Below, in pieces: positions 27,421 to 36,427 of a stretch of 64,000 nt of DNA. The stretch's first letter is position 1. Every line of letters starts with the position of its first letter. A program made the position numbers and the translations under genes. Location: NCBI RefSeq assembly GCF_964212655.1, contig NZ_OZ156465.1, positions 310,001 through 374,000 of the forward strand. Direction: 5' to 3'. Source of the stretch: Candidatus Thiodiazotropha sp. LNASS1 (GTDB taxonomy: Bacteria > Pseudomonadota > Gammaproteobacteria > Chromatiales > Chromatiaceae). The notes beneath the pieces were generated by a model. The model was not told the origin of the DNA. It ran no database searches and worked only from the letters and a program-made list of their open reading frames with translations.

Positions 27421-29919
27421 GTGCGGCAGAACTATCAATCATGGATCCAACACGGGCTGTTGTTGCTTGTATTGCTTTGTTCATGTCAGGCAGGTGCAGC
27501 GACCCGAGTCCTTGATCGTATCGAATTACAGACTGAAGGTGAGGACAACATCATCTCTGTCTATTTCAATATCCCCGTTCGATACGTTTCCCATCTGATC
27601 AACGAATCCGGCAATGAAGTCGGAGTGCAGCTGAAGCTTGGTCAGACCGCCGATATCGAGCTGACCGATCTGGTTGAGAGCGATCAGCTGACCTGGAGTC
27701 CGAGCGCTGCGGTCCCATTGGAGAAGGTGGAATTTCAGGGCAATATCATCGGTACATCCACCCTGCTGGTATCGTTTGCCGCTTCAGTGAGCGATGTGAA
27801 AATACGGCAGGGACGTGATTTCTATGTCATGCAGTTTATCCTGCCGGAATCACCGCGGGTTTCGGGTATGGCGGGTAGCCTTGCCAAGGCCATCGATGTC
27901 CCGGTACCGGAAACCCGTGCACCGCTCAGTGTTAAATCGCTGCCCCTGGTCATCTATGTGATCAATCTCGGCACCCAGTCGGAACCTGTGGATTTTACCG
28001 AGATTGCACCTGTGGCGGTGGGTGAAAATCAGTTGCTCTACACCACCAAGACCAAGGTGGAGGAACGCACCCTGTACCGATTGCGCTTAGGTTTCTTTCG
28101 CACCAAGTTTGAGGCCCAGGAGCAACTGAAGGCAGTAAAGAATTTCTATCCCGATGCCTGGATCGATACCGCGGATATCCAGGAGCGGCGGCAAGCCTTT
28201 TTTGATCGGGGGATAGAGCATATCTTCAGTGACGGACTGATGGAAGAACCGCAGCTGGTGGACGTGGATCCCCGGCTTACCGAGATGATGGAGATAATCC
28301 GCCGCACTATAACCGCGGGGGAGTATGCGAAGGCGGTCAGGTTACTCGAGGCGCTGCTGGAGGAGCCGGAGAATATCTACTCCAAAGAAGCGCTTGAGCT
28401 CCTGGGACTCTCACGCGAGAGAAACGACCAGATCGCTCATGCCAAGGGGGAGTACCGTCGCTATCTGGAAAAGTATCCGGAAGGTGAGGATGCCGAGCGT
28501 GTCTGGCAGCGCCTGCTGGGTCTGGAAACCGCACCCATGCGGCCAAAGGAGTCACTGCGTAAAAAACAGGAGGAAGAGGGCGAGGATGGACCGAAGGCGG
28601 TATGGGATACCTATGGCAGCCTCTCCCAGAATTACCGCAGGGACAGCATCGACAGCCCGTTCGTCGAGGATGAGGACAGCGTCACCCGGTCGGAGATCGA
28701 GACCTTCATCGATCTGAATTCGAGGCGCAAGAGTGAAGATTTCGATATGCGTTTCAAGGTCACCGGCAGTTATATCCTAGACCTGTTGGATGACGGTGAC
28801 GGAAATGACACCACCCTCAGTGACGCCTACATCGACGTCGAGCATCTCGACAGTCGCACCAGTGCCCGTTTCGGTCGCCAGCGCTTGCGTTCCAGCGGCA
28901 TCCTGAACCGTTTCGACGGTCTCGTGCTGGGCTACCAGTTGACCCCTGATATTACCCTTCGGGCGACGGCTGGTTTACCGGTTGAACGGTCGCGCGACAC
29001 CTTTCTGAACGATCATAAGCAGTTCGCCGGACTCAGTGCCGACATCTCAAGCATCTTCAAAAATTGGGATCTCAGCCTCTTCTTAGTGGAACAGCGTGTC
29101 GATGATCTGGTAGACAGAAGGGCGATAGGGGGTGAAGTACGCTACTTCGATCCCAACAAATCGCTGTTCAGCCTGCTCGATTACGATATCTTTCATGAAG
29201 AGGTGAGTATCTTCATGTTGCAGGGCAACTGGCGGTTTGAGAATGAGACCCGCATGTATATGAATCTCGATTATCGGAATACACCGATTTTGAGTACTTC
29301 CAATGCATTGAGTGGTCAGCTCGATCCCGATACGTCGTTACCGATAGAGTCGATCGAAGAGCTGCAGAACTTCTTCAGCGATGATGAGATCTATGAGTTG
29401 GCGCGGGATAGAACCGCCGAGACTACCTCGCTATCCCTCGGCATCAATCATCCGTTGTCGAAAACCCTGCAGCTGAGTGGCGATGTGACGGTCAGCAAGA
29501 CCGGCGAAACACCCGCTTCCGGCGGGGTACAGGCGACAGAGGAGACTGATAATGAGTTCTTCTACACCTTTCAGGTGATTAAAAACGACCTGTTGAAACA
29601 GGGGGATATCGGTATTCTCAGCCTGCGCTATTCGGATGCCAACACCTCGGATACATTCCGGGTGGGTATCAGCAGTCGATACCCGATAACCAATAACTGG
29701 CGGATCAATCCCCGTATCAATTTCTCCTATCGCACGAATGACGACAACGATGGTTCACGAAAAACGATCAGCCCCTTTATCCGCATGGATTACCGCTACC
29801 GCAAGAACATGACATTCGAACTGGAAGGGGGGCTTAACTGGTTCGAAGAAGACGATGGTACGGAAGTGACCGATTTTACCGATTATTTCTTCTATGGTGG
29901 TTATCGTTGGGATTTTTAA
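27421..29919 (+). CDS. Outer-membrane beta-barrel protein with AMIN-like, SPOR-like and TPR regions
   Basis: An 832-residue exported protein; GTG 27421 gives signal peptide LLLLVLLCSCQAGA. Residues ~27-150 look like an AMIN-type beta domain (ATRVLDRIELQTEGEDN). Residues ~180-245 carry a SPOR-like fold (YRLRLGFFRTKFEAQEQL), known to bind denuded peptidoglycan. Residues ~295-370 form TPR-like helices. From ~395 the sequence alternates like a transmembrane beta-barrel with periodic aromatic strands and ends YGGYRWDF, the aromatic C-terminal residue used by the Bam machinery. It follows the cytochromes after a hairpin, so I infer that it houses or anchors the haem wire in the outer membrane, in the manner of an MtrB-type porin, though it lacks obvious homology to MtrB. 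Confidence 0.75.
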   Translation: MRQNYQSWIQHGLLLLVLLCSCQAGAATRVLDRIELQTEGEDNIISVYFNIPVRYVSHLINESGNEVGVQLKLGQTADIELTDLVESDQLTWSPSAAVPLEKVEFQGNIIGTSTLLVSFAASVSDVKIRQGRDFYVMQFILPESPRVSGMAGSLAKAIDVPVPETRAPLSVKSLPLVIYVINLGTQSEPVDFTEIAPVAVGENQLLYTTKTKVEERTLYRLRLGFFRTKFEAQEQLKAVKNFYPDAWIDTADIQERRQAFFDRGIEHIFSDGLMEEPQLVDVDPRLTEMMEIIRRTITAGEYAKAVRLLEALLEEPENIYSKEALELLGLSRERNDQIAHAKGEYRRYLEKYPEGEDAERVWQRLLGLETAPMRPKESLRKKQEEEGEDGPKAVWDTYGSLSQNYRRDSIDSPFVEDEDSVTRSEIETFIDLNSRRKSEDFDMRFKVTGSYILDLLDDGDGNDTTLSDAYIDVEHLDSRTSARFGRQRLRSSGILNRFDGLVLGYQLTPDITLRATAGLPVERSRDTFLNDHKQFAGLSADISSIFKNWDLSLFLVEQRVDDLVDRRAIGGEVRYFDPNKSLFSLLDYDIFHEEVSIFMLQGNWRFENETRMYMNLDYRNTPILSTSNALSGQLDPDTSLPIESIEELQNFFSDDEIYELARDRTAETTSLSLGINHPLSKTLQLSGDVTVSKTGETPASGGVQATEETDNEFFYTFQVIKNDLLKQGDIGILSLRYSDANTSDTFRVGISSRYPITNNWRINPRINFSYRTNDDNDGSRKTISPFIRMDYRYRKNMTFELEGGLNWFEEDDGTEVTDFTDYFFYGGYRWDF

Positions 29920-30033
29920 CGAACAGCCAGGATTTCCAACCATAATTCAGGACTGATTAAACACTCATTTTAGTTGTCACTGCAATACCCCTGATTACGC
30001 CAATTCGGCAACACAGCAGCAATAAAATTAGTA

Positions 30034-30064
30034 TTAACAGGCACTAGGTAACTGCGGTTATAAT
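30034..30064 (+). promoter_or_regulatory. Sigma70-like promoter for crcB operon
   Basis: TATAAT at 30059-30064 is a perfect -10 element; TTAACA at 30034-30039 is a fair -35 with a 19-base spacer. It lies ~32 bases before the chosen crcB start. Confidence 0.5.
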
Positions 30065-30095
30065 CCCGCCTTTATGTTGATGAAAGGTCTTGAGA

Positions 30096-30470
30096 TTGAA
30101 CCAGCTGATTGCCATCGCATCCGGGGGCGCAGTCGGAGCGTTGTTCCGCTTTTGGGTATCCAGTGGCATATACAGCCTGCTCGGTCGCGGGTTTCCCTAT
30201 GGCACGCTGGTGGTAAACGTGTTGGGATCGCTGGTAATGGGTTTTCTGTATGTCCTGCTGCTGGAGCGCACGACTGTATCACCGGAAATGCGGGGCGCCT
30301 TGCTGATCGGCTTTCTCGGTGCCTTTACCACCTTTTCCACCTTCTCTATCGAGACACTCAACCTGCTTGAGCAAGCGGAATTGCTGAAGGCCGGATTGAA
30401 CATTCTGGTGAGTGTCATCGCGTGTGTTTTGGCCTGTTGGTTCGGCCTGGTGGTTGGGAGACAGCTATGA
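30096..30470 (+). CDS. crcB: Fluoride ion channel CrcB/Fluc
   Basis: A 124-residue four-helix membrane protein of the Fluc family, which exports fluoride as a dual-topology dimer. Signature segments are GGAVGALFRFW at the N-terminus, GTLVVNVLGSLVMGF and GFLGAFTTFSTFS, the last carrying the fluoride-path phenylalanines and threonine. The TTG at 30096 gives a better Shine-Dalgarno distance (AAAGG at 30083-30087, 8 bases) than the TTG at 30090. The stop overlaps the start of the DUF190 gene (ATGA). I looked for the fluoride riboswitch upstream and did not find it. Confidence 0.93.
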   Translation: MNQLIAIASGGAVGALFRFWVSSGIYSLLGRGFPYGTLVVNVLGSLVMGFLYVLLLERTTVSPEMRGALLIGFLGAFTTFSTFSIETLNLLEQAELLKAGLNILVSVIACVLACWFGLVVGRQL

Positions 30471-30778
30471 AACTGACCGAAGTGACCATGGTGCGGGTCT
30501 ATTTGACCGAAGGTGATCATCAGTTGCGGAAATTGCTCGACTTTTTACATCGGGATGAACAGGTCAGCGGGGTTACCGCGTTTCGCGGTATTGCCGGTTT
30601 CGGACGTTCGGGCAAGGCGCACGAGTCAACCTTGTTGGATATCTCCATGGATCTGCCGCTGGTTGTCGAGTTCTTCGATCTGCCAGAGAAGGTGGATGGG
30701 GTGCTGCAAGATCTGAATCAATGGGTTGAACCGGGCCACGTTGTAAGCTGGCCCGCACGAATGAATATGGGTGAATAA
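30467..30778 (+). CDS. DUF190 family protein
   Basis: A 103-residue soluble protein of the DUF190 family (VRVYLTEGDHQLRKLLDFLH, GVTAFRGIAGFGRSG, LPLVVEFFDLPEKV). Its fold resembles PII-like regulators. DUF190 genes are often next to crcB and are thought to assist fluoride handling. The start ATG 30467 overlaps the crcB stop by 4 bases, which means tight translational coupling. The serS start lies 3 bases after its stop. Confidence 0.88.
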   Translation: MKLTEVTMVRVYLTEGDHQLRKLLDFLHRDEQVSGVTAFRGIAGFGRSGKAHESTLLDISMDLPLVVEFFDLPEKVDGVLQDLNQWVEPGHVVSWPARMNMGE

Positions 30779-32056
<1,278 letters not shown>

Positions 32057-32097
32057 CACGAAGGCTTTAAGTGATGGCACAGGGATCTAGATGTTGG

Positions 32098-32277
32098 CTA
32101 GACCATCATGATAAGCAGGATCACAAATCCGATGACAAATGCAATCGGCAATAAGACCGCCTGCCAATCTCCCGTTTGCGCCTTGGGGCTATTCTTGAGC
32201 ATATGCTTGGCGCGGGGCCAGAGAAACAGAATCATCGCGCCCAACAATAACGCCCAGATGATCTTTGTCCAATCCAT
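32098..32277 (-). CDS. Small two-helix membrane protein
   Basis: A 59-residue protein on the minus strand: MDWTKIIWALLLGAMILFLW forms the first transmembrane helix, a basic loop KHMLKNSPK follows, and LLPIAFVIGFVILLIMMV forms the second. AAGGAG lies about 10 bases before ATG 32277. It is downstream of the Bax-inhibitor-like gene and its terminator, so it may use its own promoter. No function known. Confidence 0.6.
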   Translation of the reverse strand: MDWTKIIWALLLGAMILFLWPRAKHMLKNSPKAQTGDWQAVLLPIAFVIGFVILLIMMV

Positions 32278-32304
32278 CCTACTTGTACTCCTTCAAACCT
32301 CGAC

Positions 32305-32333
32305 ATAAAAAAGCCCCGGCAATGCCGGGGCTT
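32305..32333 (-). terminator. Intrinsic terminator of the YccA-like gene
   Basis: A 10-bp perfect stem: AAGCCCCGGC at 32311-32320 and GCCGGGGCTT at 32324-32333 with loop AAT. Read on the minus strand it is followed by a six-base U-run (32307-32312), just past the stop at 32355. Confidence 0.9.
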
Positions 32334-32354
32334 CTCTGCATCCATTTAGGACAA

Positions 32355-33026
32355 TCAATCTTCCCCGGAAAGTGCTCCGAGTAGCGAAAGCAGATGCACG
32401 AACAGGTTGTAGATATTCAGGTAGAGGCCAATGGTTGCCATGATGTAATTGGTCTCTCCGCCATGCACCATGCGGCTTGTGTCATAGAGAATGAAACCGC
32501 TCATCAGCATGATCACGACCGCAGAGATGGCCAGATGCAATGCAGGCATATTGATGAACAGACCTGCGAGTATGGCTATAAAGACGACCAGTAATCCCGC
32601 CATCAGAAAACCGCCCATGAAGCTGAAATCACGCTTGCTGGTGAGGGCATAACCTGAAAGGCCAAGGAAGATGATACCGGTGCCGGCCATGGCGGTTCCC
32701 ACAATCTGGGGGCCGTTAGCCATACTCAGGTAGATATTCAGGATCGGACCGAGCCCGAATCCCATCAGGCCGGTAATGCCGAAAATGACTGCCAGGCCGG
32801 TAGAGGAGTTGGCTGTACGCGGCAGTACGAACCAGATCAGCACGATGGCGCCGATCAAAGAGGCCATGTAGGTCCAACCCGGTACGGCAAGAAAGACAGA
32901 TGCAGTCGCCGTGATCGCGCTGAACAGCAGCGTCATGGAGAGCAGTATATAAGTGTTTTTTATCAACTTATTAGTTGATATTACGGCCTCCGCAGGACGG
33001 GCGGCGCTTATATCTAGACGATTCAT
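32355..33026 (-). CDS. Bax inhibitor-1/YccA family membrane protein
   Basis: A 223-residue inner-membrane protein with seven predicted helices. It matches the BI-1/YccA family: FGLGPILNIYL, a GTGIIFLGLSGYAL segment, and the C-terminal GFILYDTSRMVHGGETNYIMATIGLYLNIYNLF, whose aspartate is part of the pH-sensing pair in the family. In gammaproteobacteria YccA modulates the FtsH protease. Followed by a strong terminator. No same-strand neighbour before it, so it is probably monocistronic. Confidence 0.92.
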   Translation of the reverse strand: MNRLDISAARPAEAVISTNKLIKNTYILLSMTLLFSAITATASVFLAVPGWTYMASLIGAIVLIWFVLPRTANSSTGLAVIFGITGLMGFGLGPILNIYLSMANGPQIVGTAMAGTGIIFLGLSGYALTSKRDFSFMGGFLMAGLLVVFIAILAGLFINMPALHLAISAVVIMLMSGFILYDTSRMVHGGETNYIMATIGLYLNIYNLFVHLLSLLGALSGED

Positions 33027-33196
33027 ATTGGCTTAATCTCCTGATTACTTCCCTAAAATCAATCTGATTGGTGAGACAGTTATGGTTGTGATTCGTTCAG
33101 CACAGGATACTGTTCCTGGCGAAAAGATCAATACATATAAAATGGTGGTAATTAGTGGATATTTCAAGGTTAGTTAGTGTATGCTAGCGCCGCTTC

Positions 33197-33287
33197 GGAG
33201 AGGTGGCAGAGCGGTTGAATGCGGCGGTCTTGAAAACCGTTGAGGGTTAGTAGCCCTCCCAGGGTTCGAATCCCTGCCTCTCCGCCA
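33197..33287 (+). tRNA. tRNA-Ser (anticodon UGA)
   Basis: A 91-base cloverleaf with encoded CCA. Acceptor GGAGAGG (33197-33203) pairs with CCTCTCC (33277-33283), followed by discriminator G and CCA. The anticodon TGA is at 33231-33233 in loop CTTGAAA. The long variable arm (GAGGGTTAGTAGCCCTC) is typical of tRNA-Ser. The T-arm GGGTTCGAATCCC is standard. Confidence 0.97.
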
Positions 33288-33327
33288 AATAGAAAGGGGG
33301 CCTCATGGCCCCCTTTCTATTTGGCGG
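33282..33327. terminator. 21-bp perfect inverted repeat over the tRNA-Ser 3' end
   Basis: The 21 bases from CCGCC at 33282 to GGGCC at 33302 are exactly complementary to 33307-33327, with a 4-base TCAT loop. One arm includes the tRNA discriminator and CCA. It could end the tRNA transcript or mark the edge of a repeat element; a U-run is lacking. Confidence 0.7.
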
Positions 33328-33735
33328 TGCGGTAGGATTTGATTCGAACCCTTCGTTCGACAAGGCGCGCAGCGCCGCAGGACGCCGAGCATAGCGAAGG
33401 CGCCCCGAAGGGGTGAGCCAGCTTTAGCAGGCGAATCAATCCCTGCCCATCCGTTGGCACCGCAAATTTCGCGTAACCACGGCCCCCTTTCTATTTGGCG
33501 GTGCGGTAGGATTTGATTCGAATCCTTCGTTCGACAAGGCGCGTAGCGCCGCAGGACGCCGAGCATAGCGAAGGCGCCCCGAAGGGGTGAGCCTGCTTTA
33601 GCAGGCGAATCAATCCCTGCCCATCCGTTGGCACCGCAAATTTCGTGTAGCCTCATGGCCCCCTCTTATATGGCGGCGTGGCAGGATTTGATTCATACTC
33701 TTCGTTCGACAAGGCGCGTAGCGCCCCAATTAATT
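33307..33735. repeat. ~175-bp tandem repeat array downstream of tRNA-Ser
   Basis: Three head-to-tail copies start with GGCCCCCTTTCTATTTGGCG-like sequence at 33307, 33481 and 33657. The first two are complete (174 and 176 bases, nearly identical), the third is cut off around 33735 and more diverged. Each contains a distorted tRNA-tail sequence in reverse orientation (GATTTGATTCGAACCC) and a compact GC palindrome region (GGCGCGCAGCGCC, GGCGCCCCGAAGGGGTGAGCC). An open frame on the minus strand through two copies is a by-product of the repeat. Confidence 0.85.
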
Positions 33736-33813
33736 GGGAACTTCTCTTGAAATCAATCATCAATGCATCAATATTCACATAAAAAATTGAATACCTGACC
33801 TGGTGAATCGAAG

Positions 33814-34686
33814 ATGATGAGAATTGCGCTGTTTTTAGGTACTAATCTGGCAATCTTGATGCTGATCAGCATCACTTTCAGATTGCTCGGTATAGAGGGT
33901 CTGCTGTTGGAGAATGGGGTCGATCTCAACCTCAATGCATTGCTGGTCTATTCAGCCGTTATCGGTTTTTCGGGTTCGCTGATATCGCTCTTTATCTCCA
34001 AATGGATGGCGAAACGCAGCATGGGTGTCGAGGTGATCGAGGCACCGGGAAACGAAGTCGAGAGATGGTTGTTCAATACCATTGAAAGGCAGGCGCAACA
34101 GGCCAATATCGGTATGCCGGAAGTGGGGATTTTCGATCATGCCTCACCCAATGCTTTTGCCACAGGGTGGAACAAAAACAGTGCCTTGGTTGCGGTCAGC
34201 ACCGGTTTGCTGCAGCAGATGAACAGGGATGAGGTCGAGGCCGTGCTGGGGCATGAGGTCAGCCATGTAGCGAACGGCGATATGGTTACACTGTCATTGA
34301 TACAGGGGGTGGTCAACACATTTGTCGTTTTCCTCTCCCGGGTCATAGGGCATACGGTTGACCGCATCGTATTCAAGACCGAACGCGGCTATGGTCCCGC
34401 CTTCTTCATCGTTTCCATGATTGCCGAGTTCGTTCTTGGGATCCTGGCGATGACGATAGTCATGTGGTTTTCCCGCTGGCGGGAGTTTCGCGCCGATAGA
34501 GGAGGGGCCGAGCTGGCGGGTAGGGAGAAGATGATTGCCGCCCTGAGGCGTTTACAGCAGGCTCATGAGCCGGAGTCACTGCCTGACGAGATAGCAGCAT
34601 TCGCAATCAGTGCCGGTAAAGTGCAAAAGTTGTTTGCGAGCCATCCACCGCTGGAATCACGGATCGAGGCACTCCAGTCCGAGTAG
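33814..34686 (+). CDS. htpX: Membrane metalloprotease HtpX
   Basis: A 290-residue inner-membrane M48 zinc protease that degrades misfolded membrane proteins with FtsH. Two N-terminal helices (residues ~5-22 and ~38-58) precede the catalytic region: GHEVSHVANGD supplies two zinc histidines and the catalytic Glu, and the downstream WREFRADRGGAELAG supplies the third ligand. Two more helices lie between. The C-terminal FASHPPLESRIEAL is typical. Length matches E. coli HtpX. It starts after the tandem repeats; no same-strand partner. Confidence 0.96.
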   Translation: MMRIALFLGTNLAILMLISITFRLLGIEGLLLENGVDLNLNALLVYSAVIGFSGSLISLFISKWMAKRSMGVEVIEAPGNEVERWLFNTIERQAQQANIGMPEVGIFDHASPNAFATGWNKNSALVAVSTGLLQQMNRDEVEAVLGHEVSHVANGDMVTLSLIQGVVNTFVVFLSRVIGHTVDRIVFKTERGYGPAFFIVSMIAEFVLGILAMTIVMWFSRWREFRADRGGAELAGREKMIAALRRLQQAHEPESLPDEIAAFAISAGKVQKLFASHPPLESRIEALQSE

Positions 34687-34801
34687 CTAACCAGCTGCCT
34701 GAAGTGCTTGATTTTGGGAGAATATAACTGAGAGAGAGCAAACACTAAACCTACCTGTGATCACAAATATATCGTGCAGGTTATCGTGATTATATTTATT
34801 G

Positions 34802-34835
34802 CAACGACAGGCCAGGAATACCCAGCCTGTCGTTG
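34802..34835. terminator. Hairpin between htpX and the RRM gene
   Basis: CAACGACAGGC at 34802-34812 pairs with GCCTGTCGTTG at 34825-34835. It lies between the convergent ends of htpX and the RRM protein gene and could serve both. No U-run is adjacent, so the call is tentative. Confidence 0.5.
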
Positions 34836-34889
34836 ATGGTAATTCAGTGTGGTGCTCAGGCCACCATCACAAGCGTGATGGCCAGACTG

Positions 34890-35171
34890 TTACCAGCGAC
34901 CGCCACCACCACCACCAGAGCTTCGTTTTGGCTTATCCATCGCTTCATTGATTCTCAAGTCACGGCCCTGAAAGTCCTTGCCATTGAGCTGAGAGATCGC
35001 CTTTTCAGCATCACCTTGGCTCATTTCTACAAAGGCAAATCCCCTTGAACGACGGGTTTCTCGATCCAGTATAAGGTTTGCCGACTGCACCTCGCCAATG
35101 CCTGAGAAAAGTTCCCGGACATCATCTTCTGTGGCAGACCAGGGAAGGTTGCCAACATACAATTTAGTCAT
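34890..35171 (-). CDS. RRM-domain RNA-binding protein
   Basis: A 93-residue protein with one RNA-recognition motif: RNP2 is LYVGNLPW at residues 4-11 and RNP1 is RGFAFVEM near residue 45. A glycine-rich tail ending in SGGGGGGRW follows. Such proteins in proteobacteria and cyanobacteria are often cold-induced and act as RNA chaperones. The leader of about 250 bases upstream on the minus strand is long enough for post-transcriptional control. Confidence 0.93.
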   Translation of the reverse strand: MTKLYVGNLPWSATEDDVRELFSGIGEVQSANLILDRETRRSRGFAFVEMSQGDAEKAISQLNGKDFQGRDLRINEAMDKPKRSSGGGGGGRW

Positions 35172-35749
35172 CTATCTACATTCCTAACAAAAAATATTCA
35201 TATGTCCAGGGTCTGAAGGTCCCATGCAAACCTGCCAGACAGACCGTGAACGCTAAATGGCACGGCTTTTCATCCACCTTGCCTGAGCCTGGAAACCGAA
35301 GGATGCCGATTCTCGACCTGAAGAAAATCAAATGGGGAAGCGGTTATGGGTCTGTTTCGTAGCGTATTCAGATCATACCCCTGAATAAAACAATATGCTA
35401 ATGATTTTTTTATAAAAAATCGTCATGGGTAATGTATGTTCATTTTGTCCCAAATAAGCTTGAATGGAGACTGCTGCAGAAATTATTCAGAGACTATATC
35501 GGATCTTTCGGAAGTATTTGAGGTGGGTATGACCAGTGGCAGAGTCGAAAACAGATCTTACTGTGGACTCTATTATCTTGTGAGATTTCTGGGATTTAAG
35601 ATTTCATTAAGAAAACAGGGCTAATTTGAGAGGTCTGGGTTCAAGGCACGCAAAAGCAACAGATTAATAAAAATATACAAAAGGAATCCTTGATAAATTC
35701 AAAGCTACCATAGTATTTAAGTAACTGACTTAAATTGAGAGTTTAAAAA
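35172..35749. other. Intergenic region upstream of RRM and response-regulator genes
   Basis: A 578-base divergent gap. Its left part is the leader of the RRM gene on the minus strand; the right part (AT-rich, with AATAAAAATATAC around 35665-35680) should hold the promoter of the two-component operon. A 62-codon frame at 35436-35624 lacks a ribosome binding site and a recognisable product and I do not call it. Confidence 0.5.
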
Positions 35750-36418
35750 ATGCGTATCCTGCTGGCGGAAGATGATCGATATCTGGGCGAAGGGTTGGCG
35801 CTGGGATTGAAACAGCTCGGGCACACCGTAGACTGGGTCAAGGACGGTATGGCTGCGGAACAGGCCTTGTCAACCGAAAACCTGGATGCAGTGATTCTTG
35901 ATCTGGGCCTGCCGAGGCAGGATGGGCTGCATGTATTGCAAAAGTTGCGTAAACAGGGCAAGGATCTTCCAGTGCTGGTCCTGACAGCCCGTGATGCGGT
36001 TGAACAACGCATCGAGGGTCTTGATTCAGGGGCTGATGACTATGTTGTCAAACCCTTTGATCTGCTGGAAGTCAATGCGCGATTGCGTGCGATTACAAGG
36101 CGCCGCGAAGGGCGTTCGGCTTCGGTCATCACTTATGGTGACCTGGTACTGAACCCTGCAGCACGCAGTCTCACCAAGGCCGGTGAAGAGATAATGCTGG
36201 GCGCGAGCGAATTTGCCGTTTTGGAGTCATTGCTGACTCATCAGGGGCGCATACTATCCCGACAGGTATTGGAAGAGGCGTTGTATGGTTGGGATGAGGG
36301 TGTGGAAAGTAATGCTGTAGAGGTCTATATACATCATTTACGCAAGAAGTTGGGTAAGGATCTTATCAGGACCGTTCGCGGTGTCGGTTACACAATCCAG
36401 AAGTTGGTTCATCAATGA
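35750..36418 (+). CDS. OmpR-family response regulator (QseB/PmrA-like)
   Basis: A 222-residue transcription factor. The receiver domain (1-~115) has the acidic pocket AEDD, phospho-acceptor Asp in LDLGLPRQDG (residue ~51), the threonine in VLTARD and the lysine in VVKPFD. The C-terminal winged helix (~125-220) ends with VEVYIHHLRKKLGKDLIRTVRGVGY, the classic OmpR/PhoB recognition segment. It is followed after 9 bases by its histidine kinase. Likely controls envelope or metal response genes, by analogy with QseB/PmrA. Confidence 0.93.
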   Translation: MRILLAEDDRYLGEGLALGLKQLGHTVDWVKDGMAAEQALSTENLDAVILDLGLPRQDGLHVLQKLRKQGKDLPVLVLTARDAVEQRIEGLDSGADDYVVKPFDLLEVNARLRAITRRREGRSASVITYGDLVLNPAARSLTKAGEEIMLGASEFAVLESLLTHQGRILSRQVLEEALYGWDEGVESNAVEVYIHHLRKKLGKDLIRTVRGVGYTIQKLVHQ

Positions 36419-36427
36419 GATGTAAGC

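Noticed and set aside
29920-30095. Possible fluoride riboswitch before crcB
   Set aside because: The conserved crcB motif sequence pattern was not found by eye; only a plain promoter is visible.
33303-33656. 117-codon frame on the minus strand through the tRNA-Ser-linked repeats
   Set aside because: Its two halves are the same repeat translated twice; there is no ribosome binding site and it fits non-coding repeat DNA better.
35436-35624. 62-codon frame upstream of the response regulator
   Set aside because: No ribosome binding site, no recognisable protein and odd composition.
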